A program made the translations under genes and the position numbers. Below the pieces are notes generated by a model. It ran no database searches. It was given only the letters and a program-made list of their open reading frames with translations, and was not told the DNA's origin. A stretch of 64,000 nucleotides of DNA from Pagrus major. Lineage: Eukaryota; Chordata; Actinopteri; Spariformes; Sparidae. The DNA is taken from positions 9,776,001-9,840,000 of the forward strand of contig NC_133232.1 of assembly GCF_040436345.1 (NCBI RefSeq). The letters run 5' to 3'. Each line of letters opens with the position of its first letter. Position 1 is the first letter of the stretch. Shown here piece after piece: positions 35,501 through 46,330 of the stretch.

Positions 35501-37097
35501 CCACAAGAGTCAGGTGCAAAGCCAGACATACTTGAGGAATAAACACCCGGAGTCACATCGGATTCTGCTCTGATCCGGAGCTGTTTACTGACATGAATAG
35601 AGCTCAGAGATTATTTTTTAACTTTCAATGAAAATTTTGGATGAAAAGTGGACTCATCTTCACTCCCATTTATCAACCTGACTGCAGCAGTGGTCCGTAG
35701 AGGTAACCTCCATTTACAGGTGTTTATGTTAGGTAATGCTGAGTCCTGAATGGAGATGGAGGCAAATGTACTTTACTTCAAGAATGTGACCTTACAGAAA
35801 AGAGAAGGGAAAAAGAAAAGGGAGAACCAGAGTTTCTGGTGAGTGCTGAAATTAGTGAGAGTTGACCTGAATTTAGGCTGTTTATGGCAAATAAAGCACT
35901 CTGCTGGTGGTGAATAAGCAACAACCATTGCTGATAAGAAAATCTATCTGATGTGAGTCTGAGTCTAATATTCACGAACCAGGCAGTGTATGTTTTATTT
36001 TAGTTAAATTTAGTCTTGTTCGCTGACTCTCCTATCCAGGAAGTAGCGATGAAAGGCACAAGTAAACTTGTGTATTTTCTGGGTTTGAACATTGTTAGAA
36101 CTATTTGGGATACTGTAGGTATACAGCTGAACAACATATATAACAATGGCCTCATCATTTTTAGACATTTGAATGCAGAATTCTTATATGTTATATCCTT
36201 AAAAGGATATTTTGAAAAAGGTAAGTAAAATGACAGTAAACAAAAGTAATACTAATAGTAACACCACAGACCTCATAGGATAAAAATAAGGTGATAACAC
36301 TCAGCTAAAGAATATCTAAAGATGTGACTAAAAGCTCTGAAAAAAACAGGTAAGTGGAGCATGTTTGAGTTTTTTATCAAAAAAAGTATAGAAATAACAT
36401 AATATGAAGTTACAAAATCAAGAAAAGGCCAAGGAAAAAAAACAGCAAAACATTTTTTTATAGAAGGAACAGACCAAAAAAAAATCATAATCAGAACTGC
36501 CAATTCTCAGGGACTGAGAGTGGGACTCATGACACAGATCACCTACTCTCACGCCACACATGCTTTTTCTCATGCCAACTTTGCGTCTTCAAGTTTAGAC
36601 GAAACAGACACAGTTAAGGCAGCACTTTTCATGGATTGTCCGTGAATGCACAAAAGCGTGCGCCAATGAATCGAGTCATTGCAATCTGGTTCCAGCTTTA
36701 CGGAATCTGCCTAGTTCAACTGCCACAATAGTGGTAATAAGGGAGAGTCAAGTCACCTTCCAGTCCCAAGCTTTTGGCAACCACCTATTTTTCTGCATTT
36801 TTTGTAGTTTATATGGGAAGAAAAACATTTGATACGACAAATGATTAAAAAAAAAAGATAAGACAATGTTTTCAAAATGTGAGTTTGACTTTAACAAAAG
36901 GTTGGTATTAATCTTTTCAGCCAAGTTCAAACAAGCTTATTTGATAATTCAATTTAATAATTTTTGTTGAACAATAATAGTAATAGTAAATTGTCTATTT
37001 TCGTCCTTTATACTGATGTTGATTCAGACAAACTGGCAACATTTCGGTGCCAAAACGTGACAGCTGTCATGTCATGTATCATTACAGTTCAAACATA
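29600..37097. other. Long gene-free stretch
   Basis: No host exon recognised. At 29779-29845 is a tRNA-like promoter pair (TGGTTAGTCACAGG and GGTTTCAGTCC). At 30180-30540 are old fish repeats, one with GGTTTGGTTAGGTTTAAGCAC. Tandem GCTAGCTAA/TTGCTAATG motifs lie at 32380-32500 and a palindrome at 32689-32819. The open frame at 33886-34221 resembles no family I know. Stretches near 31400-31910 and 35190-35350 are free of obvious repeats and might be conserved regulatory DNA. Confidence 0.45.
32689..32819. repeat. Near-perfect nested palindrome
   Basis: The left arm TTATTAATTCACAATCATAA continues TAATGTTTTTAAGGAAAATA. It is followed by its inverse twice: a partial inverse at about 32733-32759, then a full inverse ending GATTGTGAATTAATAAC at 32819. 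The unit AAGGAAAATATATCTATTTT therefore appears twice in tandem. It could form a hairpin of about 40 bp with essentially no mismatch. Confidence 0.85.
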
Positions 37098-38559
37098 TGT
37101 AACCTGTTGGAAAAAGAAACCCAACTGTTACTAAATGTGTTGGAAAAAAGTGTTAAAAATATGAGAAATATGTTAGAAATATGTTCTTTCACTGAGAATT
37201 ATTCTTATTTAATTCATACATTTATTATTTAATTCATAACGGCATTCTTTATTTTATTCTTCGTTTCATTTATCATTTCATTTGATCTCAGAGGTCTTTT
37301 TGATTCAGCAGGTGGTCCTGTGAAGAAAAACTTTAAAAAATGATTTTGTTGGTTCATTTCAGTTTAGCTGAATTGCTATTGGTTAAAGCAACGCATGTCC
37401 CGCCTCCTTCACGTAAGAGACACGGTAGTGTTGTGGAGAATAGACAGAGAGCAGCAAGACGATAGCAGAAACACGGAGGTTTTGGAGTGATAAAACTTGA
37501 TAAAAACACTTGTGGTATTGTGGTATATTGTTAAAAGGAGGAACGTTGCAAGCAGATAAAAGTCCGGTGAACCACCAAAGTGACCCTGGGAGCATCTTGT
37601 GCTCGTTTTATTATTTTCTTTTCTCGGTGAGTACTATGATGCATTAGCGAATAGCTCTGTGAATTAGCTTAGCCTCGTGGTGTTTTAGCCACCGAGCAGG
37701 AGCATAAAGTCACAGTGTTGTGGTATTTTTCTAATGATAGTAAAGGAAAACCAAGAATATGTGTGTAAAATGAGTATGTATGTATGTTATTTACATTGTA
37801 CGAGTTATGAGTATTGTGACAAGAAATTTATGTTACATTTCTGTTACATTATCTTACTTACCTTAATCCAATCTGAGTATTTAGTGATGAACTGTGAGTG
37901 GTTTTATAATCATTTGCATATGAGTTCCTGATTGTTTTAGTAATTTCATGATTTTGTTTTCACTATAAAACAGTGAAGTTGACATTTCATGTGTTAATAT
38001 TGCAATGCAGCAGTTATCTTTTTACAAGTTAAAAGTGAAAAGTTGCATTATACATTGATATTGATAAAATTAAACTGTACAGTTAAGAAAAGGTTCAACA
38101 GATTTATATCAGCCCTGTTATGTTATACAGGCTGGGTTTTTTGGATACCCTGAGATTCTGGACCCTGGATTTGGAGTAATTCTCTCCCTGACGAGGGGGA
38201 TGGCGAGCTACCCGTGTGAGCATCTGGATTGAGGAGGGGCCTTCCGATTCTTTATCTTCTGTCCTGTCAGCATGGTAGGGCTGTGGGGAAGGACTTCCAA
38301 GTACGACTGAAGTGAACTATTTTCATTTTGGGGAAAACATTTTATTTTATTTAGGGTGCACCCAGTTAAAAGACATTTCAAAAGAGAACAAAATTAACTG
38401 CCGGCAGTATTTGTAAACTGTTTACTTTCTTATGTGTGTTTAATACAGTGTTTTGCTTAAACATACTGGTGTGTTCCTTTTACTCATTGTGGTGTCCAGT
38501 CCCTTCTTATTACTTCGCCCTGCGAACCTAGTGTGCACTTACCTGTCAGGTGGGTTACA
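37098..38559 (+). mobile_element. Putative 5' LTR of Ty3/gypsy element
   Basis: Starts TGTAACCTG and ends CAGGTGGGTTACA, a TG...CA segment of 1462 bp directly before the gag-like ORF. A possible primer-binding region (ACTTGGCAAGAGC) follows within about 20 bases. Similar ends, size and internal spacing are seen in the probable solo LTR at 19509-21709. No matching 3' LTR was found after 43430, so no target duplication can be tested. Confidence 0.5.
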
Positions 38560-38754
38560 CAGTAAAACTTGGCAAGAGCTAGCCAGGAGTAATTCATAAA
38601 TTTACATTCATAATTAAATTAAAAGGACACCTTTTGAGTAACTGGACTGTGACCAAGTGTATTTGGGAGAGAATTTAACATTTGAGGCATTTTGGTTGTA
38701 TTAACCCATCTCATTTTCAAGTTTATTGACATTTCAATTTTACCTTGGTAAAAA

Positions 38755-39618
38755 ATGGATATCATTTTGACAGAGAGTGTGAAGATCCCAAATGCTGTTT
38801 TAATTAGTGGGTTAACCAACACTGAGGTTGACAATGAAATCTTTGATTTACTCAAGCAATATGGATCTATCTCTAGGATAATCAAAGTACCTAGCGCAGA
38901 CTCTGAGACCCAGGCAATTGCAGAGTTTGAACATGGCACCGCTGTGAAAGCACTTGAAGCCAACATCTTACCTTGCCGAAGACCATGCGCTGCCAAACCT
39001 GAAGTTATCCACCATGTTCAGAGTCTTGCCAGCGTTTACACAAGTGATGCAGACACCAGTGCAACAAATACTTACCTTCCTGGGTTGAAAGACTTAGCTA
39101 AGTTGAGTGGCAGGGAGTTTGGAGATATCCTTCATGAGGAGCTGGCTAGGATCAGTAAATCCATTAGAACTGAAACCCCACTTGAGATCAGTGAAGAGCC
39201 TGTGGGAACTGAGCCACCCCTTACACAAAGTGATATTGTCATGCCACAGGAAACAGAGGAAGCCTTCTTAGCCATGACTAAAGACATACAGAAGCAGATT
39301 GCTGAACTTCAGGTTCAGGTGTCAAAAGTCAGTGCATGTAGCTCAGAGAAGCCTGTGAGAAAGAAAGCAACAGTAAGTACAAGACAGAAACAGAAGACAA
39401 AAAATACCCAGCCGAAAGGACAGCTTCAGCAAATGACTGTGACAGTGAAACCGAAGCCATGGTATTGCTTCAAATGTGGTGAGGATGGCCACATTGCATC
39501 TACATGTGACAACATGCCCAATCCCACCCTTGTGCAGGCCAAGAAAGCAGAGCTCAGGGAGAAGCAGCATGCTTGGGAAGCTCAGAATGGCTCACCCATC
39601 ACTCCCCAGTTAAACTAG
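38755..39618 (+). CDS. Gag-like protein with CCHC zinc knuckle (Ty3/gypsy element)
   Basis: Open frame of 287 codons with an ATG in fair context (AAAATGG). The N-terminal 60 residues (NAVLISGLTN, EIFDLLKQYGSISRIIKV, AIAEFEHGTA) have an RRM-like pattern seen in PNMA-type and related vertebrate gypsy gag proteins. A helical middle, a glutamine-rich coiled segment (TKDIQKQIAELQVQVSKV) and a basic linker follow. A single CCHC knuckle CFKCGEDGHIASTC lies at about 238-251. It would coat and package element RNA. No frameshift or stop is found here, in contrast to pol directly downstream. Confidence 0.78.
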   Translation: MDIILTESVKIPNAVLISGLTNTEVDNEIFDLLKQYGSISRIIKVPSADSETQAIAEFEHGTAVKALEANILPCRRPCAAKPEVIHHVQSLASVYTSDADTSATNTYLPGLKDLAKLSGREFGDILHEELARISKSIRTETPLEISEEPVGTEPPLTQSDIVMPQETEEAFLAMTKDIQKQIAELQVQVSKVSACSSEKPVRKKATVSTRQKQKTKNTQPKGQLQQMTVTVKPKPWYCFKCGEDGHIASTCDNMPNPTLVQAKKAELREKQHAWEAQNGSPITPQLN

Positions 39619-42600
39619 AACAGGCTTTTGTTGAGGGGAAAATGGAAGCCAAGAAACCACCATGTCCCCCATCTTCAGGTGAACAGAAACTCGTGACTCA
39701 CAGCCACAGAGTCACACAAAAAAGGGAATTGCCAAAATGTCTTGTAGGCAGTAAGTGTACAGCCAATGTAAATGTGGGTGGGGTGGACTGTAGTTGTCTA
39801 CTAGACACAGGGTCACAGGTCACCACGGTGGCCAAGTCCTTTTATCTGATCCCATCTATCTGATCATCCTATCGAGCCCATCAGCAACATCCTTGAGGTA
39901 GAGGGAGCAAACGGCCAACCTGTTCCTTATCTGGGTTATGTAGAGGTTGACCTCAAGTTCCCTAGAGCCCTTCTTGAGTCCGAGCCTGAATTTTCAACTT
40001 TGGCTTTAATCGTTCCTGACCTCCGGTCAAACAGTGGTGTCCCATTATTAATCGGCACCAACACTTTAGACCCCCTCTATGATCAGTGTTGTGATGAGTT
40101 TTCACTTTCCCATAACTCATCCTGCTATGGCTACAGACAGGTCCTTCGCACACTCCAACTGAGGAGAAAACAAGCAACAAGTGGAGAACTCGGTTTTGTG
40201 AAGCTCAGAGGGAGGGAACAAGCTGTTCTCCCAGCAAAACAAAGAGTACTGCTTGAAGGCTATATGTGTGTCAACTCAGTCAACACAGAGAAATGTGCTC
40301 TGATTGAACAACCATCAAGATCAACTTTGCCAGGCGGCATGTTTGTAGACTGTTGTCTCATTTCCTTGCCAGAGCATGGCTCCAACAAACTGCCTGTCCT
40401 CCTTAGAAATGAAACTGAACATGACATCATTCTACCTACCAACTGTGTCATTGCAGACCTGACTGTTGCAGATGCTGTCGTTGAGAATCACCTAGTTGAT
40501 GGGGATGGTCAGAAGCATGTTGTTGACTGCTCTACTCATCAAATGGAGACGTGTCCTGGAAAAAGCTTTGACTTTGGGCCCTCTCTACCTGAGAAGTGGA
40601 AGGAAAGAGCCACTCTGAAGCTTAATACCTTCTCTGATGTGTTTGCCCAGCATGACCTTGACTTTGGTCATGCGATGAAAATCCAACACCACATCAAGCT
40701 GAAGGACGAGACACCCATCAAACAGAGACCCCGTCCAATTCATCCTCGTGATTATGAAGCAGTCAAAAAGCACCTCCAAACCCTTCTTGATGCAGGCATA
40801 ATCCAAGAATCAGAGTCCCCATTTCCATCGCCGATTGTGGTGGTGAGAAAGAAGAATGGCAATGTACGCCTATGTTGTGGACTATAGAAAGTTAAACCTG
40901 CAAACGATAAAAGACTCTTATGCATTGCCAAACCTGGAGGAGTCGTTTTCCGCTCTCGCTGGATCCAAGTGGTTTTCGGTGATGGACTTGAAGTCTGGGT
41001 ACTACCAAATTGAGATGAATGAAAGTGACAAGCCAAAAACTGCCTTTGTGTGCCCCTTTGGATTCTGGGAATTCAACCGGATGCCTCAGGGAGTCACCAA
41101 TGCACCGAGCACATTCCAACGGCTCATGGAAAAGTGCATGAGTGACATTCATCTAAGGGAGGTCCTGGTCTTCCTTGATGACCTGATAGTGTTTTCGGAC
41201 ACTCTGGAAGAGCATGAGTCTAGGCTCATCCACGTGCTCAACCGTCTCAGGGAATATGGCTTGAAGCTTTCACCTGATAAATGTAAGTTCTTTCAGACTT
41301 CAGTGCATTACTTGGGGCATATTGTGTCCAGCGATGGAGTGAAGACCGACCCTGAAAAGGTTCAAGCCTTGAAAACCTGGCCGAGACCACAGAACTTAAA
41401 GGAGCTCCAATCCTTCCTCGGATTTTCCGGTTACTACCAGAGGTTTGTGAAGGATTATTCAAGGATAGTCAAGCCCTTGAACAACCTCACTGCTGGCTAC
41501 CCACCATGGCGGAAGGGATTAGCCTCAGTGGTGGGAAATACCTCAGCCCAAAAGAGCCCTTTGGTGAACACTGGGGCACTGAGTGTCAACAAGCCTTTGA
41601 GGCGTTCATACACAAACTCCAGTCCTTGGTTATGCAGATTCTAGACTTCCTTATGTGCTCCACACTGATGCCAGCATGACAGGATTAGGAGCCGCTTTAT
41701 ATCAGGAACAGAATGGGAAACTGCGTGTGATTGATTTTGCTAGTAGAGGACTCTCCTGCAGTGAGGCAAGATATCCAGCGCACAAACTTTCACTGTTATC
41801 ACAGATAACAGTCCCTTGACATATCTACTTACCACAGCCAAGCTTGATGCTGCGAGCTACCGTTGGTTAGCTGCGCTCTCAACTTTCACTTTTGACATCA
41901 AGTATCGAGCTGGCAAGCAGAACATGGATGCTGATGGTCTGTCAAGGAGACATCATGGTGTGCTGGAAAATGATGCCACATCACAAGAGGAAAGCCAAAG
42001 GATTGACCAGTTCACTTCTCAGCTGCTGACATCCATAAACAAGTTTGAACTGGTGACTCCAGAAATTGTCAAGGCTGCTTGTCAAAGGCATACTGTGAGG
42101 CAAGCTCAAGAGCTCTCACCTTTCCTTGGCTATGTTGAATCACTTCACCATTCATGCAGATGCAATCCCTGCTGTCCTTGAGGAAGATGAGTCACAGGAT
42201 GGGATCCTAACAGTGCCTAAATACAGTGAGTCTGACCTCATGAAACTGCAAAGAGAAGATCCTGGCATCAGCAAGGTTATCAGTTTGTTGGAATCCGACA
42301 ACTTACCTGCAGATCACACGACAGATTCTCCTGAAGAATGGTCGATCTAGAGAGTGGAAATGGCTTCAAATGAAGTCAGGCCTTTTGTACCGGACACGGG
42401 AGTGTGAGGGACAAACCCTATTTCAGCTGGTACTACCAGATGTCCTATGGCCTATTGTACTGCCGAAGATGGCTGCTGATGTAGAGAGAAAGGTGAAAAC
42501 ATGTGAGCGATGTGTTCGAAGAAAGACCCAACCGGACATGGCTGCCCCACTAGTGAACATCCAAACCACTAGACCAATGGAGTTGGTCTGTATGGATTTC

Positions 42601-43424
42601 CTTTCACTGGAGCCAGACAGCCACAACATTAAGGACATCCTCGTCATTACGGATCATTTCACTAAATATGCCGTAGCCATCCCTACCAGAGATCAGAAAC
42701 CTAGTACCGTTGCTAAAACCTTATGGGAACACTTCTTGGGTCATTATGGTTTTCCTGAACGCCTTCACAGCGACCAGGGTAGGGACTTTGAGTCTCATAC
42801 CATCAAGGAGCTATGTGCATTGGCAGGTATTCGTAAGGTGAGGACAAGCCCTTACCATCCCAGGGGAAACCCTGTTGAACAGTATAATTGAACACTCCTC
42901 AGCATGTTAGGAACTCTGAAAGACAAAGAGAAGATTCAGTGGCAAGACCATGTCAAACCTCTCACTCATGCTTACAATTGCACACGAAATTATGTTACCG
43001 GGTTCTCCCCATATGAGCTAATGTTTGGGAGACAACCACGGTTACCCATAGACCTAGCCTTTGGATTGCCAATCAAGGGAAAAGAGTCCAGTTCACATTC
43101 TCAGTATGTAAGGAACCCAAAATCTGAAACCTGAAACCAGAAAAGGAGGAAGGACCACCACGGACGCTACACAGAGACCTTTTACTTCCATGTGGATTTC
43201 TTCCTGAAACTGAAAGAGAGGAACAAAAGATGAAAAGCAGTCCAAAGAGACCTCGAACAAGGCAGCAAAGTGCCATCCAACAAGATGAAGAACCCTTTGC
43301 TTCAGACGATGATGACAAGTGTGGAAGCTGGAATGCAACTGCTGCCTTACCAGATGTCAAAGACAGGAGGTTTGTCAAAGTGTATGATATAACAAGACAG
43401 TACACAGTGGAGCCTTCACACTGA
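39573..43424 (+). pseudogene. Decayed Ty3/gypsy pol (protease, RT, RNase H, integrase)
   Basis: Domain order is that of Ty3/gypsy. Protease has CLLDTGSQVTT (about 39790-39825). Reverse transcriptase spans about 40660-41500 with SPFPSPIVVVRKKNG, MDLKSGYYQIEM, FGFWEFNRMPQG and an FLDD active box near 41173. RNase H shows HTDASMTGLGAALYQ and KQNMDADGLSRR. Integrase spans about 42370-43060 with CERC, VCMDFLSL, SDQGRDFES, NPVEQYN and FSPYELMFGRQPRLP. Lesions are frame changes near 39850, 40870, 41525, 41625 and 42350, an in-frame TGA at 42889, a gap between RNase H blocks near 41780, and loss of the histidine half of the integrase zinc finger near 42450. The frame also shifts near 42130 and again before the C-terminal piece ending at 43424. 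The element is dead. Confidence 0.88.
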
Positions 43425-44950
43425 TCACAGAGCGTCACGTCTGCGTCACATGCAAATGAAACATGAGACGTGAAATTTTTAGATGCAGTGTGAATGTAGC
43501 TACAGCAATAGAGAAAGATGGAGAGCATTAGTTCCAATAGAGAACCAGAGGAAAAATATTGGAAAGTGGAAGCTTAGACAGATGTGTTATTGGTCAGAAC
43601 ACAGCTGGATCAATTCTCTGCTGTTTGGACTGGCCACATTAATAAGAACACCAACACCCTGTGGGCTCCAAAGGTCCAATTTGAGAGCTTGGGAGCCAAA
43701 GGGAATCTATAGTGGAGAGTTACACCAGCAGGGAGGGATCACCATGTATCAAATTAACTGCACCATAATTCATGCACAATCCTGCTGCATTATTAAAGCC
43801 TCAGTGCTGCTTTTTCATGACAAGATCAATTATGGGTATGTTTTCTCTTCCAGGCTGTAATTAGTGGTGTAACCATGGAAAGTACAATTTAAAAGTATTA
43901 TCTGTACATTGTAAATGTTCATCAGACTGTCACTCAAAACACAAGTACAGGTCGGTTTACCACCAGTGATAGAAAAAACACTAAAGTAAACTCCTTTCTA
44001 AAACCCTATAATACATTTAAAGCAGATGTGAAGCTATTATACACTGACTGCGTCTGCCAGAATGATGCTGAAAAAAAAGACGATTTTTTATTCAAAATCA
44101 GATTCTTTCTATAAGTTGTCCATTTTGTGGTAGCTTTACATTTTCTATTGATTTTCATGATGTGAGTGATTTTCTGTGTTGACTAAATTTCCCCTGGGAC
44201 AGCGGTGGACATCACAAGTGATTAAGTAACCACAAGAGAAAAAAAAGGTGTGTAGTGTATTTATTATGTTGAGGGCATGAGGCAAGGTACGGCGAGTTGG
44301 CGAGTAGATGATTTTTAAAGGCCCTGACACACCAAAGTGATGGCCGGCCATCGACCGGTGTCTTGGACGTTGGTGAGCATCTGTGGCCCTTGTTTTTGCA
44401 GTGTGTGCCACACTGCCGACACTAGTCAGCCCTTGTCTGTGGATTTTCGGCCAACTGAGCACAATGAATCCGCTTTGAAGCCTATGGGTGAGAGAAATCA
44501 CTCGGCTGTTCAGCAAAGCGAATCAGTGCAGGAGAAGAGAAGCTGTAGAAGAGAAGCTGTAGTAATCATGATTTCACCCATTTAGCATGGTTTCTCCTCA
44601 TTTGTCTTAACTAGTTTGCAACTCTCGATTAAAAGTGGCTATATTTGTTATAATTACGAGAGAAGGGTAGGACCCAAATGTAGAAACACTTGGGAGGCAG
44701 ACAGGATTCAGGAACAAAGGGCAAGCTTTATTAAACAAAAGCTGAATGATACAAAAAAACAAGAACCCAGGAAAATGAGTCAAAAAGACAAAAACATAAA
44801 GTAGCAACAAAAGAGCTTAAACAAAGTGCAAACGAAAGCAAAGTACAAATCAATGAAAACACAAGGAACATAACACTAGTACATACCATGAGGTCAAACG
44901 GAGTAACGTAAAATTTGGAAATTGGATTGGGCCTTTCTCAACCAACAAAC
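43425..44950. other. Gene-free stretch after the gypsy element
   Basis: No 3' LTR and no host exon recognised. About 44318-44540 begins GGCCCTGACACACCAAAG and contains GATGGCCGGCCATCGACC, which resembles one end of a common fish hAT-type MITE. The opposite end is not found. Confidence 0.35.
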
Positions 44951-44953
44951 TCT

Positions 44954-46330
44954 CCAATCCAATCCAATCCAATCCAACTTTATTTGTTAAGCACTTTAAC
45001 ACAACCAAAGTTGACCAAAGTGCTGTACAGAAGAATAAAATTACATATAAAATACAAAAATAAATTAAAAGACACAAAACATGAGTAAAAAATAATAAAA
45101 GCCACGCAATACAAAGCAATGAAAACAAGGAGATAAAATACTGGGTGTCAAAGGCCAAGGAGAAGAGATGGGTTTTAAGAAGTGATTTAAAAACAGACAG
45201 AGAAGAGGCCTGTTTAATGTGCTGAGGCAGATCGTTCCATAATTTAGGAGCCGACACAGCAAAGGCACGGTCCCCTCTGAGCTTCCGCTTAGTTTTAGGC
45301 ACACTCAGGAGCAGTGGTGCCACCAAAAACCATCACTTCTGTCTTTTTATCATTGAATTTTAAAAAGTTCATTGCCATCCAGGCCTTTATGTCGTCGAGA
45401 CACTTAAGTAACACCCTGGCATCGAATTCATCTTTCTTTTTAAGAGGCACATAAATCTGACTGTCGTCCGCATAACAATGAAATGAAATGCCGTGCTTCC
45501 TAAGTATGGAACCAAGCGGGAGCAAATAGAGAGAGAAGAGGAGAGGGCCAAGAACTGAGCCCTGTGGGACTCCACACAAGAGAGGAGCAGAGGAGGATAC
45601 AGAGTCACCAAGGCTGACACAGAAAGTTCGATCAGTCAAGTACGACCTGAACCACTCCAGTGCTATGCCCCTGATGCCCACCCACTGCTCCAATCGTGAG
45701 ATCAATATGTCATGGTCCACTGTGTCAAATGCAGCAGTTAAATCTAAAAGAACAAGGATAACACAGTCACCAGAGTCAGTAGCTAAAAAGATATCATTAA
45801 AAACTCTTAAAAGAGCTGATTCAGTGCTGTGCAGGGTTTTAAAACCAGATTGGAAAACCTCTAGAATATTATGCTCTTCTAGGAAGGCCATTAATTGACA
45901 GTGCACAATCTTCTCCAGGGTTTTTGAAAGAAAAGGCAGTTTGGAGATAGGCCTGAAATTAGCAAGAACTGCAGAATCTAGACCAGGTTTTTTAATCAGA
46001 GGTTGTATTACTGCATGTTTAAAATTTTCAGGGACCAAACCTGAGGACAGACTGCTATTAATGACTGCAATAACAGATGGCCCAACAGTGGGAAGAACCT
46101 CTTTAAATAGTCGAGGAGGGACAGCATCATTTGGAGAACCTGAGGGCTTCAAGTGACCAACAATCTCCTGTAAAAAGGACAGAGTCACAGGCTCAAACTG
46201 GTCAAGGACAGCAGAGCAGGGGACAGAGATTGAGGGGTCATAAGCCGAAGGTGAGATAATGGCCCTAATAGAGGTAACCTTATCAATAAAAAAGTGAAAA
46301 AAACTCTCCCTGATGATCTGCTTCCTACTG
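44954..46330 (-). mobile_element. L2/CR1-type LINE, 3' fragment with internally deleted RT ORF
   Basis: On the minus strand, 46188-45295 encodes the reverse transcriptase core of a non-LTR retrotransposon: [61 protein letters not shown] and [17 protein letters not shown]. After a stop at 45295 the frame changes. The C-terminal segment (KRKLRGDRAFAVSAPKLWND and SVFKSLLKTHLFSLAFD) follows at about 45320-45120, so the region between RT and C terminus has been deleted. The 3' end carries a short tail of TTGGA repeats (plus-strand CCAAT units at about 44954-44978), usual for fish L2-like LINEs. The 5' part is lacking. Confidence 0.85.

Noticed and set aside
43868..43880. TGTAACC as a possible start of the 3' LTR of the gypsy element
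   Set aside because: Sequence after it does not follow the 5' LTR, so the match is likely chance.
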